Positions 13,401 to 19,162 of a DNA stretch of 64,000 nt are shown here, piece by piece. The stretch is from positions 1 through 64,000 of the forward strand of contig CAZYWZ010000004.1 in the NCBI GenBank assembly GCA_964651705.1, in the 5' to 3' direction. The DNA is from JADLBR01 sp964651705 (GTDB lineage: Bacteria > Verrucomicrobiota > Verrucomicrobiia > JADLBR01). Position 1 is the first letter of the stretch, and each line of letters starts with the position of its first letter. The translations under genes and the position numbers were made by a program. A model generated the notes under the pieces. That model saw only the letters and a program-made list of their open reading frames with translations. It was not told where the DNA came from and did no database searches.

Positions 13401-16400
13401 CGCCGAGGTGCCCGATCCCTCGTCAAACTTCCACCAGCCGCCAAGCTCCCTGGCCTGGTGGTACTCCTCGACGTTGGTGAGGCCGTCCCCGTCGAAATCA
13501 TCTCCGGGGAGGAAGTCCCGCACGGTGCGCATCGGGTCGTTCGGCAGGGAGTCCACGAAGGGCTGCTCCCAGGTGTCCGCCATCCCGTCCTCGTCCACGT
13601 CGGGACCCAGCGCGGCCATCGTCTCCTCGTCGGGGACACAGTTGTAGATGCGGATCTCGTCCAGGCGGCCCTTGAGCCGGTGTCCGTTCCCTGTCGCGTT
13701 GCCGTCGTGGAAGGCGGTGGCATCGCGCATCGCCGCCGCCCCGTTCTTCGCCGTGTGCTCCCAGAGCTGGGACCCCGGCGCCTCGCCCAGTGGCGTCCCG
13801 TCCAGGAAGGCGCGCAGCGCGCCGTTGCTGACCGTCGGCCCCCCGTCGAGCGCGAGCGCCGCGTGGTACCATCTCCCCGTCGAGATCGGTCCGCCCGAGA
13901 GCCAGTCGCCGGCCCAGTCGCTCTGCGCGGCGTCGCGGTTCCAGGCCCCGGCGTAGACCCTGTTGCTGGACAGGTAGATTCCGAGGCCCCGGGTCGTGCC
14001 TCCCTGCTCCCAGAGCACCTGCCTCGTCGTGCCGCCCGTGATCCGGTCGGCGTTGAACCAGAGGCTCACCGTGTGCCGGGGGTGGACCCCGAGATTGACC
14101 CATGCCGAGTTGGTCACCTCCAGCACGCCGCTGGTGCCGTTGAAGGCCAGCGTGGCCCCGGCCCGCCCGTACCTGTCCGCCGCGGGTGCGGCCCCGACCG
14201 GGTTCGCGTCAAGGCCATGGCCGCTGGCGTCGGTCCCGTCGCCATCGAGCGGGTACCACGCCCCGAGATCCAGGCCGACCTTGTACGCGATGCGGTTGGG
14301 CACGCCGTCCAGGTCGAAGTCGTCCTCGGGCAACAGCTCGCGGATCGTCTCGATCCCGTCCCCCGGATCCGTGTCGACGAGCACCTGCTCCCAGCGGTCC
14401 GGCATCCCGTCGGCGTCCGCGTCCGGGCTCAGCGCCGCGATCTCCTCGACCGTGAGCGCCCGCCGGTAAACGCGGATCTCGTCCAGCGCCCCCTTGAGCC
14501 GCTGGCCATTGCCGGCGACATAGCCATCGTGGAAGATCGCCCCACCGCGCATGCCGGCCGCCCCGATTAGCCCAGGGTGGCTCCAGATCTGCGATCCGGG
14601 CGCGTTGCCCGCATACTGGCCGTCCAGATATGCCCGCAGCGCATCGGGGGCCACGGCGTTGCTTCCGTTGAGCACCAGAGCCACGTGATACCACCGGCCC
14701 GTCCGCACCGGTCCCATGTCGATCCAGTCGCCCGACCATGCGCTCTCGCTGGGCTCGACGTTATACGCACCCGCGTACAGCCTCTCTCCCGACAGGTAGA
14801 CGTTGACGCCCCGGACGTCCGCGCCCTCCTCCCATAGGACCTGCTTGTTCTGGTTCGTGATGATCCGGGCGGCATTGAACCAGAGGCTGATCGTCTTCTG
14901 GGGGTTCTTGGCCAGGTTGAGCACCGTCGAGTTGGTCACCTCCAGGACCCCGTTGGTCCCGTTGAAGAACAGCGCGCCCGACGGCGCGCCGAACCGGTCC
15001 TCGGCCGGCGTCGCGCCGATCGCGGGCGCGTCGAGGCGGTTGGTTGACGAGTCGGTGCCGTCCCCGTCGAGGCGGTACCAGACGGCCAGGTTCAGGTCGA
15101 GCCGGTACTCGACGAGGTTGGTGATGCCGTCGCGGTCCGCGTCCCCGTCCGCGTCGGCCACCAGAGGGTCACTGCCGTGGCGGTGCTCCCAGCCATCCGG
15201 CATGGTGTCATCGTCAGAGTCCGCGTCGACGGGATCGGTCCCCGCCTCAAATTCGCCGATATTGTCGAGGGTGTCTCCGTCAAAGTCGTCGGCGGGGAGC
15301 ACGTCCCACATGTCCCTGATGGCGTCATTTGGTTTGGCCCCTACGATCTGGGCCTCCCACGCGTCGGGGAGCCCGTCCTGGTCCAGGTCGCCCTCGTCCA
15401 GCAGGGCCAGGAAGGCCACCGGCGGGTGCCCGGGGGCGGAGACGGTGACGCGGTTCGTCAGGAAACCGATCGATCCGTAGCGCAGCCACGCTGGCGCGGT
15501 GCCGTCGGGACCGGTCGCGATCACGACCGGATTGGTCAGCCCGGTGCCGTCGTTGGTGACCGCGAGCAGCCCGTCGCCCAGGTCCACCGAGAACTCCAGC
15601 GTCGCGTTCACCAGCGGACCCTCGATGTTGGTGGCCCCGACGACCAGCGGACCGGCCAGGAACAGGTTCGTGCTGCCGACCTGCATATCGCCGGACACCA
15701 GGAAGATATCGGCCCCCAGGCCGCTCAGCGCGTCGGTCGGGTCGCTGGACCCGAGGTACTCCCCGATGTTGGGGATGCCGTCCCCGTCCGGGTCGCCCGA
15801 GTCCCCCTGGCCCAGGTTGCCCGGGCCGAAGTGCGACTCCTCCCAGGCGTCCGGCAGGTGGTCATCGTCCGAGTTCCATGGCGACAGATCGAAGGCGAAA
15901 ACTCGCTTGACCTGACCCACGTTGGCCAGCGCGAAATCGTTCGCGTTGCTCCCACCGGTCCAAGGGTAGCCCCCGGTCAGGCCCACGGTCCACGGGTAGC
16001 CGTTCGTGAGGATGCCGAGTTCGCCAAAGCGGTCGTAGAAAGGCGCCGCGACGGCCTTGAGCTGGCCGAGGTTCGCGGCGGCATAATCGTTCGTGCCCGC
16101 CGGGTTGTTCGTCCATGCCGCGACCATCGCCAGGATGTTGGACCCGGCGCCGCCGGGCAGCTTTGCGTCGAGCTCTTCGGACGCCTTGCTGCCGACGTGC
16201 TTGATCTGCCCCACGTTGATGGCCCCGAAGTCGTTGGTGGCCACCGGGGCGTTGGTGGAGATCACGGCCCGATCCAGCCACCACGGCGGCGAGGCGCCCA
16301 CCAGGACGAAGCCGGTCAACGCGGCCCCGGTGATCGAGCAAAATCGGCGGTGCAGCCCCTTCGCCGCGACTGCTCTCGCCGGCGACGCGCCAGCGCGCGC

Positions 16401-16445
16401 GGCGGCCACACTTCCATTTGAACCCCGTTCCGGATCGCCTTGCAT
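1491..16445 (-). CDS. Giant secreted RHS/SpvB polymorphic toxin with AHH nuclease tip
   Basis: 4984 residues. After an n-region and hydrophobic stretch (about 35-52) come three GQLK/GQIK/GQVK repeats, one followed by PFYDRFG. Then follow seven LamG-like domains alternating with acidic thrombospondin-3 linkers (about 450-2570). A short TSP3 block near 2725-2760 precedes an SpvB domain (about 2795-3050), seven FG-GAP/VCBS repeats rich in DFNGDG (about 3140-3500), a TcdB-middle-like part and many RHS/YD repeats. The RHS core ends near residue 4555 with GRIYDPGTGRFLSPD and NPLSFTDPTGY. Beyond the core are glycine/alanine-rich hydrophobic segments, then AAHHIVAG (about 4890), the AHH motif of an HNH-superfamily nuclease. 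The RHS shell should encapsulate and release the nuclease. The ATG has GGGGGAG just upstream, and the stop overlaps the immunity start. Confidence 0.93.
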   Translation of the reverse strand: MQGDPERGSNGSVAAARAGASPARAVAAKGLHRRFCSITGAALTGFVLVGASPPWWLDRAVISTNAPVATNDFGAINVGQIKHVGSKASEELDAKLPGGAGSNILAMVAAWTNNPAGTNDYAAANLGQLKAVAAPFYDRFGELGILTNGYPWTVGLTGGYPWTGGSNANDFALANVGQVKRVFAFDLSPWNSDDDHLPDAWEESHFGPGNLGQGDSGDPDGDGIPNIGEYLGSSDPTDALSGLGADIFLVSGDMQVGSTNLFLAGPLVVGATNIEGPLVNATLEFSVDLGDGLLAVTNDGTGLTNPVVIATGPDGTAPAWLRYGSIGFLTNRVTVSAPGHPPVAFLALLDEGDLDQDGLPDAWEAQIVGAKPNDAIRDMWDVLPADDFDGDTLDNIGEFEAGTDPVDADSDDDTMPDGWEHRHGSDPLVADADGDADRDGITNLVEYRLDLNLAVWYRLDGDGTDSSTNRLDAPAIGATPAEDRFGAPSGALFFNGTNGVLEVTNSTVLNLAKNPQKTISLWFNAARIITNQNKQVLWEEGADVRGVNVYLSGERLYAGAYNVEPSESAWSGDWIDMGPVRTGRWYHVALVLNGSNAVAPDALRAYLDGQYAGNAPGSQIWSHPGLIGAAGMRGGAIFHDGYVAGNGQRLKGALDEIRVYRRALTVEEIAALSPDADADGMPDRWEQVLVDTDPGDGIETIRELLPEDDFDLDGVPNRIAYKVGLDLGAWYPLDGDGTDASGHGLDANPVGAAPAADRYGRAGATLAFNGTSGVLEVTNSAWVNLGVHPRHTVSLWFNADRITGGTTRQVLWEQGGTTRGLGIYLSSNRVYAGAWNRDAAQSDWAGDWLSGGPISTGRWYHAALALDGGPTVSNGALRAFLDGTPLGEAPGSQLWEHTAKNGAAAMRDATAFHDGNATGNGHRLKGRLDEIRIYNCVPDEETMAALGPDVDEDGMADTWEQPFVDSLPNDPMRTVRDFLPGDDFDGDGLTNVEEYHQARELGGWWKFDEGSGTSAADGSGWGAHGTLSGGAAWTGGAMGGAVALDGADDRVTVPHGAGIDLGAGGADFSVAFWINLRAGATGNWRAVMHKGAANMQRTFGVWMRPESNALHARVSTTASQDEGIDASSPIPVGSWTHVALVKEGGSLRLYINGAPDREVTLAGTTVSNTGALAIGDDDWSDATACWIDDLRAYRRALSGDEVALLGPDVDRDGMDDAWERGFADADPEDDIESEWDFHPGDDFDLDGVLNLDEYRLGLDLAARYALDGDGNDAGGNGLHAPVTGAVAAADRNGGAGGALDFDGITGLLSVPDSAHINGGVHGSRTVSLWFRPDDLGPSVGRQVLWGEGDTNRGINVYLSGERLYAGGWNRPAEESGWDPGDWIQSGPLSTGGWHHVALILEAGPAVSNGAMRVLLDGQELGSAAASQIWGHAPAGAAAMRDGMAFHDGDGTGEGARFAGALDELRIYNRALAPSEAAALGPDADMDGMADDWERQLVDADPDDAIRSIRDLSPGDDFDGDGVPNGIEYRLGLGLVAWYGLDGDGGDSSGNGLDATLAGAVAATDRMGGAGGAVAFDGVSGLLSVPDSGRINGGIHGARTVSLWFNADLFGETNGHRVLWGEGDTNRGLGIYLSGDRLFAGGWNRPTEESGWDPGDWVESGALATGRWYHVALVLDGGPAVSNGAIRVQLDGLALGEAPGSQLWPHGPAGAGAMRDGMAFHDGDESSEGARFQGRLDDIRVYDRALAPEEAAALVPDADQDGLPDGWEARLVDADPTDAIRDIWGLLPGDDFDGDGTSNLGEYGGGSDAADYFNGEPFLLAIDGGDGQEGYRSHFLGEPFSVLVTATNGVALSNAPVAFAALDPGTSSVAGRHDPSGLAASAVARTDGEGRAIAWGYLRSAPGATNRFAARASSPGASTNLEFIAVTRTDLVGDWRFAEGGGGTTADESGFGNHGTLMGAVEWMPDDGVDPGALFYDGENSWVRVPRADALDPAGEMTIAAWVKIGNDSTNRFYRLVSRKEHWADQAGYELEYNPHQKRLTFCGRGAEQLVAYDVDLGLGQWRHVAVTLTASSQSNRYDGAFYVDGKPLAQYTVPAVPGFWRTNVPRVAAWPASPYWGGPSSNATLSAILPSPLPLGLGRDPALRNDNLKGLLDDVRLYRRGLSAEEIHRLWFIDNDGDGLLDTWEMNYFGDMLTSDGLPGQDFDRDGFTDREEHDNGTDPTDYYNGELPETDPHRSASMTVLEADLAGGVPLALQIFKEQGGTNVALAGAPVFFALESSGTEIQGTNAVPVYSGRLSLAPVGQAGGEFGLRAPMRTDSNGVATIYFSATDAQLFASNAPVTVAATIVAGDRMKVVEYHLSPYRGEIGYWPMDQRIGWVAPDATTNRNHGYYNKTNPDWRPTQAALGGSLQLYGGDDAVYVLDTGTGALELSGDISMAAWVYPTRGVGDPRFGNILSKGDETAGFRLVANTNGVSFSVGGTNALGGAWPPVEPLVSPAELQPNRWHYLALTYAAGPGRLDLYVDGSNVVTRTVEFGAEPNRSLPVNREDLLLGMGFEGMIDEVRVIGGLLGPEDIQKTWLRLKEKTETFRVRVAFKENSKDERYGEWTMHFRDHEGHRERIIETGDIDWEEISDPEDDPPKWRSEKVDIHLSEPGDVPRYRYEFELELKESACGNLDYRVEFTHASDPDVPPLWIPAAGNPGYRESLKEGKSARWRFDAMNGDEDDDYLSDFKEFKIGTDPFDPDTDGDGMDDAWEVDHGLDPRSAADAAADPDGDGHTNLEEYQADPRTDPLVVDPFKATDIGATAGSFSVTPSGQASYTIPVTVSPGTAGMAPKLALSYTMKANSVLGVGWAISGLSAVSRTAATMVHDGFVDGVDFDDNDRFALDGQRLIEVAPTVTGALAEYRTEIDTFTRVAAYGTDPNNPDSFKAWTKAGLIYTYGTATSGWAAGGADGKKLTWAVRRIEDQNGNYIDFTYGHLDSGGNTDSEFLVERIDYTGNDGQGLAPYARVTFNYEDAPEGDRTVAHLRGRTMRNTRRLASVVSTFQSQEVRRYTFTYDLSEITGRSLLAYVQESVGQGAGGRHLAPTRFEWTRKPYNDLGYFTVVDWGRGEDIAREPIRRETDPGGLLKRHPSSDENPDAEWVSGDFNNDALTDMALVERRDDGDETRIRVYTSDGGHLNESPAHWYDGGANFATQDRWIPGDFNGDGWVDIAQMHASGGDVNLRLFRNTAQAGFAAEPTFDTGTSWRTNMFFYPADFNADGKLDIVKVSGKNKYSSEDVDSRIYVDVMLNGGTNASGQVIWSRENTDDGDYQSNKGYLQTLLADFTGDGLPDILNFHYDEDLKLFGTLLVNKTRGLTELSLDSKTAFAKQGCVTNYAWTAGDVNGDGMTDLIRLETENGEDIRVYESLGGGNFAGPKKWGTAFKFSDESELKTGDFNGDGKADLLVMKNSKFNGYIKGVDRWIYYSTGTSFKVGERIKDVWTRWEDLSFTGDFNGDGKEDMLRVNGGGDFMMCSTGQMIHDVITEIEDGMGRATKIAYATLATPVPQGEPRLYELGDGDGLPAGALNTTAPLPVVRTVTRPTGLDGSGGLPDEYRVHYRYGGLRVHPLRGMLGFRWVEVEDERYRTVGGQTTTTWYEQEFPYTGMPERTVVLGPGGVTNGVSETAYQTVATAVSGGTIYAPYAGDSVETTYELDGSMVASVTNSISDYDAYGNPGHVEVADSGGFRKITESSYSVDLQSWRVSKLTASTVTHQAPGWPDVVRSAGFAYDPSNGQLSGETSEPGSTEVLPLGTDHGFDAFGNTTRVRSHGPDHRDPGQTVERVTSTAFDALGRLPVAVTNALGHAETRTYHAHIGVVQSVTGPNDLTTTFAYDAFGRQTGETRPDNTSTATAWFYADEGPYAGDAPALALWYVVTQSSGSAPSVAFKDALDRTIRTVGFTPDNQKVYQDTGYDGFGRVVAATRPHLAGSASPPTITTEYDLLGRVKKVTTPQAGGTHAEDSFGYSGLTTTETNALGQVRVTVRDTQKRVVSVQDHARAFGGDSAFTLTTSYAHDAAGNLREVTTSDGTKTRTRSMTYDLLGRKRAMTDPDMGQWSYGYNVFGELVSQTDARNVTTETDYDALGRVVGRSDPDHESAWVFDTATGKGVGKLHYAEKRRVSDNSLVYREEAEYDSLGRPVAHTESITNLTFAVTQTYDDLSRVQSITYPRDGFTVSNSYDVATGALREVWRGDTAESLWRGDAFNAAGNLTLESLGNGLVTDRAYVPETGRIAWIRTQRENPLSQVQFEEFFFDPLGNLTRRKDEWAKVGQQSLDESYAYDDLNRLRAAGAATFSYDAFGNLTSKNGQIQQYGFGTGGDVRPHALRSVGGGADYVYDANGNLTDGGGRALAWNAANLPTTIARGSVAAEWEYDCDNARILFRQTDGGATTTTLYAAGGLFEHITKPDASVEHRFYVMTPAGRSVVQVQAPGGSNARTRWLHTDHLGSVTAISDEDGHCVERVSFEAWGGKRALDAPIWEDPRPTTRGFTGHEMLDALGLVHMNGRIYDPGTGRFLSPDPFVQFPDFSQSYNRYAYVLNNPLSFTDPTGYFLGGLFRAIGSFLGSDGSSIFSTIVGGAIAIAMGPLNLPILAGAVGGFVAGSMNAALNGADFASAMKAGVIQAGIGALTAGVGSAAIAIGQSTGEYLAQYAFSVVGHAALGGVISESFGGDFVSGMWAGALSAGITGALAIDTTGPSGKFANAAIAAIVGGTAAELGGGKFGNGAVTGAFLALFNSALHDEVEPCITCHGVSAFGFNGDPTSFSAYLPGSGPSAREGYAAIQDLSVDASVWVGTGIAGGPAVAAFRPTIASWGGRILGRIFGRFAPRAAVQIAAPSSRALGAALQASGSARPAGWAAHHIVAGSAKSAAPARAVLNRFGIGINEAANGVFLPASRAVANPAGAAIHSTLHTRAYYQAVNEALGQATTRAEALEVLGALRQVLLTGGI
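8740..15100 (-). repeat. Tandem LamG + thrombospondin-3 coding repeats inside the RHS gene
   Basis: Seven LamG-like units of about 600-700 bases, each opening with a WY.LDGDGTD-type or W.F.EG.GT-type strand. Most are separated by a linker of the form PDADxDGMxDxWE...DPxDxIRxI...LLPGDDFDGDG. Units 1, 2, 4 and 5 are closest to one another and share long identical stretches such as AFHDG and LDEIRVY. Units 3, 6 and 7 are more divergent. The array probably grew by duplication and offers material for recombination. Confidence 0.8.
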
Positions 16446-16478
16446 GGCTCCCCCGTATTCCTTCTCACCTGAACACGG

Positions 16479-17324
16479 CTATTGCGCCGGGCCGTTCGTG
16501 AACGCGCCCATCGAAATGTCGCCAGCGGGCGCGACGCGGACCAATCCCGTCATCCGGATCTCCGATCCTGTAATCTCGACCGAACCCCCGTCGATGGCCG
16601 TGAGCTCGATGTTGCCGGCGACGACGTTGGTGCTGTTGCCGGTGCCCCCGGAGATCAACCGGATCGATCCGCTATGACCGGCGTTCTCGCCCTCCAAACC
16701 CCAAGCACCTCCTGTTCCCGCCCTCAGCGTGATGGAACCCGCATCGCCCAGCGAGGCGTCCCCCGCCGTCAGATCGATGGAGCCACCCCCTCCCGGATAT
16801 CCGTCAAAGCCATATCCGATACCCCCCGAGATGCTAATGCTGCCCCCCCATCCGACGCCTCCCGCGCACTGTAACGAAATGTCCCCGCCGGCGCCGCTCG
16901 AGACGACCGACCACCCGGACAGAATGTCCACATTTCCTCCATATTCACCAATGCCCCCGACCAACACCAGGTCCCCGCCCGATCCCCAGGGAAAGCTGCC
17001 CGCCGCAAGCGTGACGTCGCCGCCCGCATCCACAGAATCCAGCATCAGCGTGCCGCCGGTGATCTCCTGTTGGTATGGATCGCCCGGGTGAACAACCAGC
17101 GTCACGGAATTCGTCGATATGAGGATAGGCCCGGCGGCAATCCCCCCCGCGCCATGGACGGCCAGATTGCTCGTGACCGACAGATTGCCATCGACGATGA
17201 GATCTCCGGCATGTCCCGATGCCGCGATACCCGCCAGCAGGCAGCCCGCGAAAAGTGCCCCCAGCCAATTCCGCCGGACGCCCCAAGTGGCCGCATTCCC
17301 CTCGATGTTCCCAGTCTGTTTCAT
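16479..17324 (-). CDS. Secreted glycine-rich beta-repeat protein upstream of the RHS toxin
   Basis: 281 residues. An N-terminal basic stretch and hydrophobic core (LFAGCLLAGIAASGHA, about residues 29-44) form a clear Sec signal peptide. The mature part starts GDLIVDGNLSVTSNLAVHG, like the trimerising or beta-solenoid start of surface and tail-fibre-like proteins. It then consists of Gly/Ser-rich short beta repeats such as GGDISL, GGSISISGG, AGSITLRAG and HSGSIRLISGG. No catalytic motif is visible. GAGGAG and GGAG lie just before the ATG. The gene ends 33 bases before the RHS start, so the two are probably co-transcribed and this protein may be a surface partner of the toxin. Function not assigned. 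Confidence 0.7.
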   Translation of the reverse strand: MKQTGNIEGNAATWGVRRNWLGALFAGCLLAGIAASGHAGDLIVDGNLSVTSNLAVHGAGGIAAGPILISTNSVTLVVHPGDPYQQEITGGTLMLDSVDAGGDVTLAAGSFPWGSGGDLVLVGGIGEYGGNVDILSGWSVVSSGAGGDISLQCAGGVGWGGSISISGGIGYGFDGYPGGGGSIDLTAGDASLGDAGSITLRAGTGGAWGLEGENAGHSGSIRLISGGTGNSTNVVAGNIELTAIDGGSVEITGSEIRMTGLVRVAPAGDISMGAFTNGPAQ

Positions 17325-17439
17325 CTCCTGTCTCCTCGGTTCTCGTTGGTATGACCCTGTCTTCCGAAACTGGCCCGGCGCTCGCCGCGATCATCCGCCA
17401 CGTTCGGATCTGCCGTTGTCTCCCTCATGGCACGCCGCT

Positions 17440-18558
17440 TCAGGGACGGACCAAGACCTCGCCGATCGGCCGCACCGTGACCGTGTTGGATCCCGCGCCC
17501 ATGACGCCCTCCAGATACGCGTTCGTCGATTCGCGGATCACGACCGTCGCCGCCGGCGCGCCGGAGGCCCCGGCCACATCGAGCCCGGCCCCGAATGTCC
17601 GCTTCGGCCCCCCGGCGGCGCTGGGGTGCGCGGCCAGGCCGTTGGAGAGATCATCGCCGAGATCCCCGTCGACATAGAACAGCGCGACGCCGGTGGCGCC
17701 GGGATAGCTGCGGCCATCGTCGGGCGCGGTGCCCATGGCGTACTCGCCGATGTTCGCGGCGCCGTCCCCGTCGGGGTCCGAGTCCCTGTCGTCGAGCGCC
17801 GGGTTGAGTCCGCGGGACGCCTCGAAATCATCCGGCATCCCGTCCCTGTCGGCGTCGGGGAAAAGCGGGTTGTCGGGATCCAGCGAATAGAGATCAAGCC
17901 AGATCGCGGCGTTCTCGTTGCCCTCCAACTCGAAAAATGCCGGTCCGGTCTGGACGTTGGTCTCGTCCGGCCCGGCGCCGACCGCGTACAGCGAGCCGTC
18001 CATCCAGGCGTCGAACTGCGGCGAGGCGAAGTCCCGCCTTATCGTCAGCCGCACCCAGTTGCTCGACGCTCCCCCGGCGCCAACCGGGAAAACGTATCCG
18101 GTGTCCTGCGCCGCCCCGCCCCCCTGTCCATCGCCATCGAACACGAAGGCCCGGCCGACGGATCCGTCCAGCACAAATCCGACGCGCGCGCCATCGACCG
18201 CGACACACGCGGCCGCGTTGGTCGGCGGGTCGGCCACCGGTCGCACCCACAGGTCCGCGAAGGCGACCGTGGATGTGCCGCCCAGCCACGGGCCCAACTC
18301 GGCCTCAAGCACGCCCCGCGTCACGCGCGCGGGCAGGTTTGTCGCGTTGAGCCGCAGAGCCCCGGCCGCGCCCAGCGGGTCGAGATCCGGGGGCACGCTC
18401 GCGACTCCGGCCGGCTCCGCGGCCCACCCGACCATGTTGCTGAACGGGACGCCATTGGTGAAATCCTGCACCGTCACCTGGCAGAATCCGGCGGAGGCCA
18501 TCCCGATCCAAACCACCGCCGCCACCCGTCGCCTCCGGATCGCACCGTTCATCGTCAT
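17440..18558 (-). CDS. Secreted TSP3/calcium-binding repeat protein
   Basis: 372 residues from the ATG at 18558, chosen because GGAGG lies 8 bases upstream. An in-frame ATG at 18585 lacks such a site. The signal peptide is RRRRVAAVVWIGMASAGFCQ. Residues of about 30-200 look like a concanavalin/LamG-like beta-sandwich. A TSP3-type calcium site follows (DADRDGMPDDFEASRGLNP, then DSDPDGDGAANIGEY), matching the linkers in the giant RHS protein. The tail (FYVDGDLGDDLSNG, then FGAGLD) resembles the first turn of a right-handed beta-helix of the kind seen in PVC surface proteins. It stops early, so the helix may be truncated. It is the first gene of the minus-strand set ending in toxin and immunity. 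Confidence 0.72.
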   Translation of the reverse strand: MTMNGAIRRRRVAAVVWIGMASAGFCQVTVQDFTNGVPFSNMVGWAAEPAGVASVPPDLDPLGAAGALRLNATNLPARVTRGVLEAELGPWLGGTSTVAFADLWVRPVADPPTNAAACVAVDGARVGFVLDGSVGRAFVFDGDGQGGGAAQDTGYVFPVGAGGASSNWVRLTIRRDFASPQFDAWMDGSLYAVGAGPDETNVQTGPAFFELEGNENAAIWLDLYSLDPDNPLFPDADRDGMPDDFEASRGLNPALDDRDSDPDGDGAANIGEYAMGTAPDDGRSYPGATGVALFYVDGDLGDDLSNGLAAHPSAAGGPKRTFGAGLDVAGASGAPAATVVIRESTNAYLEGVMGAGSNTVTVRPIGEVLVRP

Positions 18559-18789
18559 CTCTCCATCCTCCGTTCTTCCCCTCATGGATCACCTCACCCC
18601 CCGCGGGATGCCCAAGTTCGATAACCCGCCCTGGGGCAACGACTCGGGCAGGATCCCGGTGCCCCAACCGCCTCGGCCAGAGAAGCGGCGCCCCGCAACA
18701 ACCCCGAGCACAGACCCCTGATTCCCCAAGGTCGCGCTCCCAGACAACCTGTGGGGCCGCGAAATGGCAAAGTCTCAAGCACAAGGCGG

Positions 18790-18817
18790 AACATATTCAT
18801 CGGTGCATGTTCGTCAA
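18790..18817 (-). promoter_or_regulatory. Candidate sigma-70 promoter for the RHS operon
   Basis: On the minus strand TTGACG (18817-18812) is followed after 16 bases by TATGTT (18795-18790). The region just upstream (18818-18880) is strikingly AT-rich for this genome and could act as an UP element. It would give a leader of roughly 220 bases before the ATG at 18558. Read by eye, not tested. Confidence 0.4.
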
Positions 18818-19162
18818 AGAAAATTAATGGACATTCTTGTTACATATAACTTACTCTTCTGTTATCTTGACCACTTATGAACGCCCGCGGCGGTCCATGG
18901 GACATGATGCTTGCTGGGCGAACACCGCATGCCCGCAGGAGTACGACCAAGATCCGTCTCCCGCGACCGACCCGCCCCGACCGCGCCATCGCCCCAGTCC
19001 CAGGGATGGCTTGGATCGCGAACGGCCCCGGGAACCGACCGCATCCCGCACCTGCAGAGAATCGTTGCCATCGCACCGGTCGGCGCGATGATCGCGAGCC
19101 ACACGACACCGCATCCTTACAAGGGCCTCGCCCAACCGAAAGCCGAAGGAGAAGACCCTCAG
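18818..19162. other. Intergenic region between divergent genes, with AT-rich block
   Basis: About 345 bases between the candidate minus-strand promoter and the plus-strand gene at 19163. The first 60 bases are AT-rich (TTACATATAACTTACTCTTC), unlike the surroundings, and could contain promoter elements for either side or an old element boundary. The rest has high GC and no convincing frame. Confidence 0.4.

Noticed and set aside
5625..14570. Further long plus-strand frames (932, 1065 and 695 codons) across the RHS gene
   Set aside because: Same antisense shadow effect; the minus strand carries a single continuous frame with clear SpvB, LamG and RHS domains.
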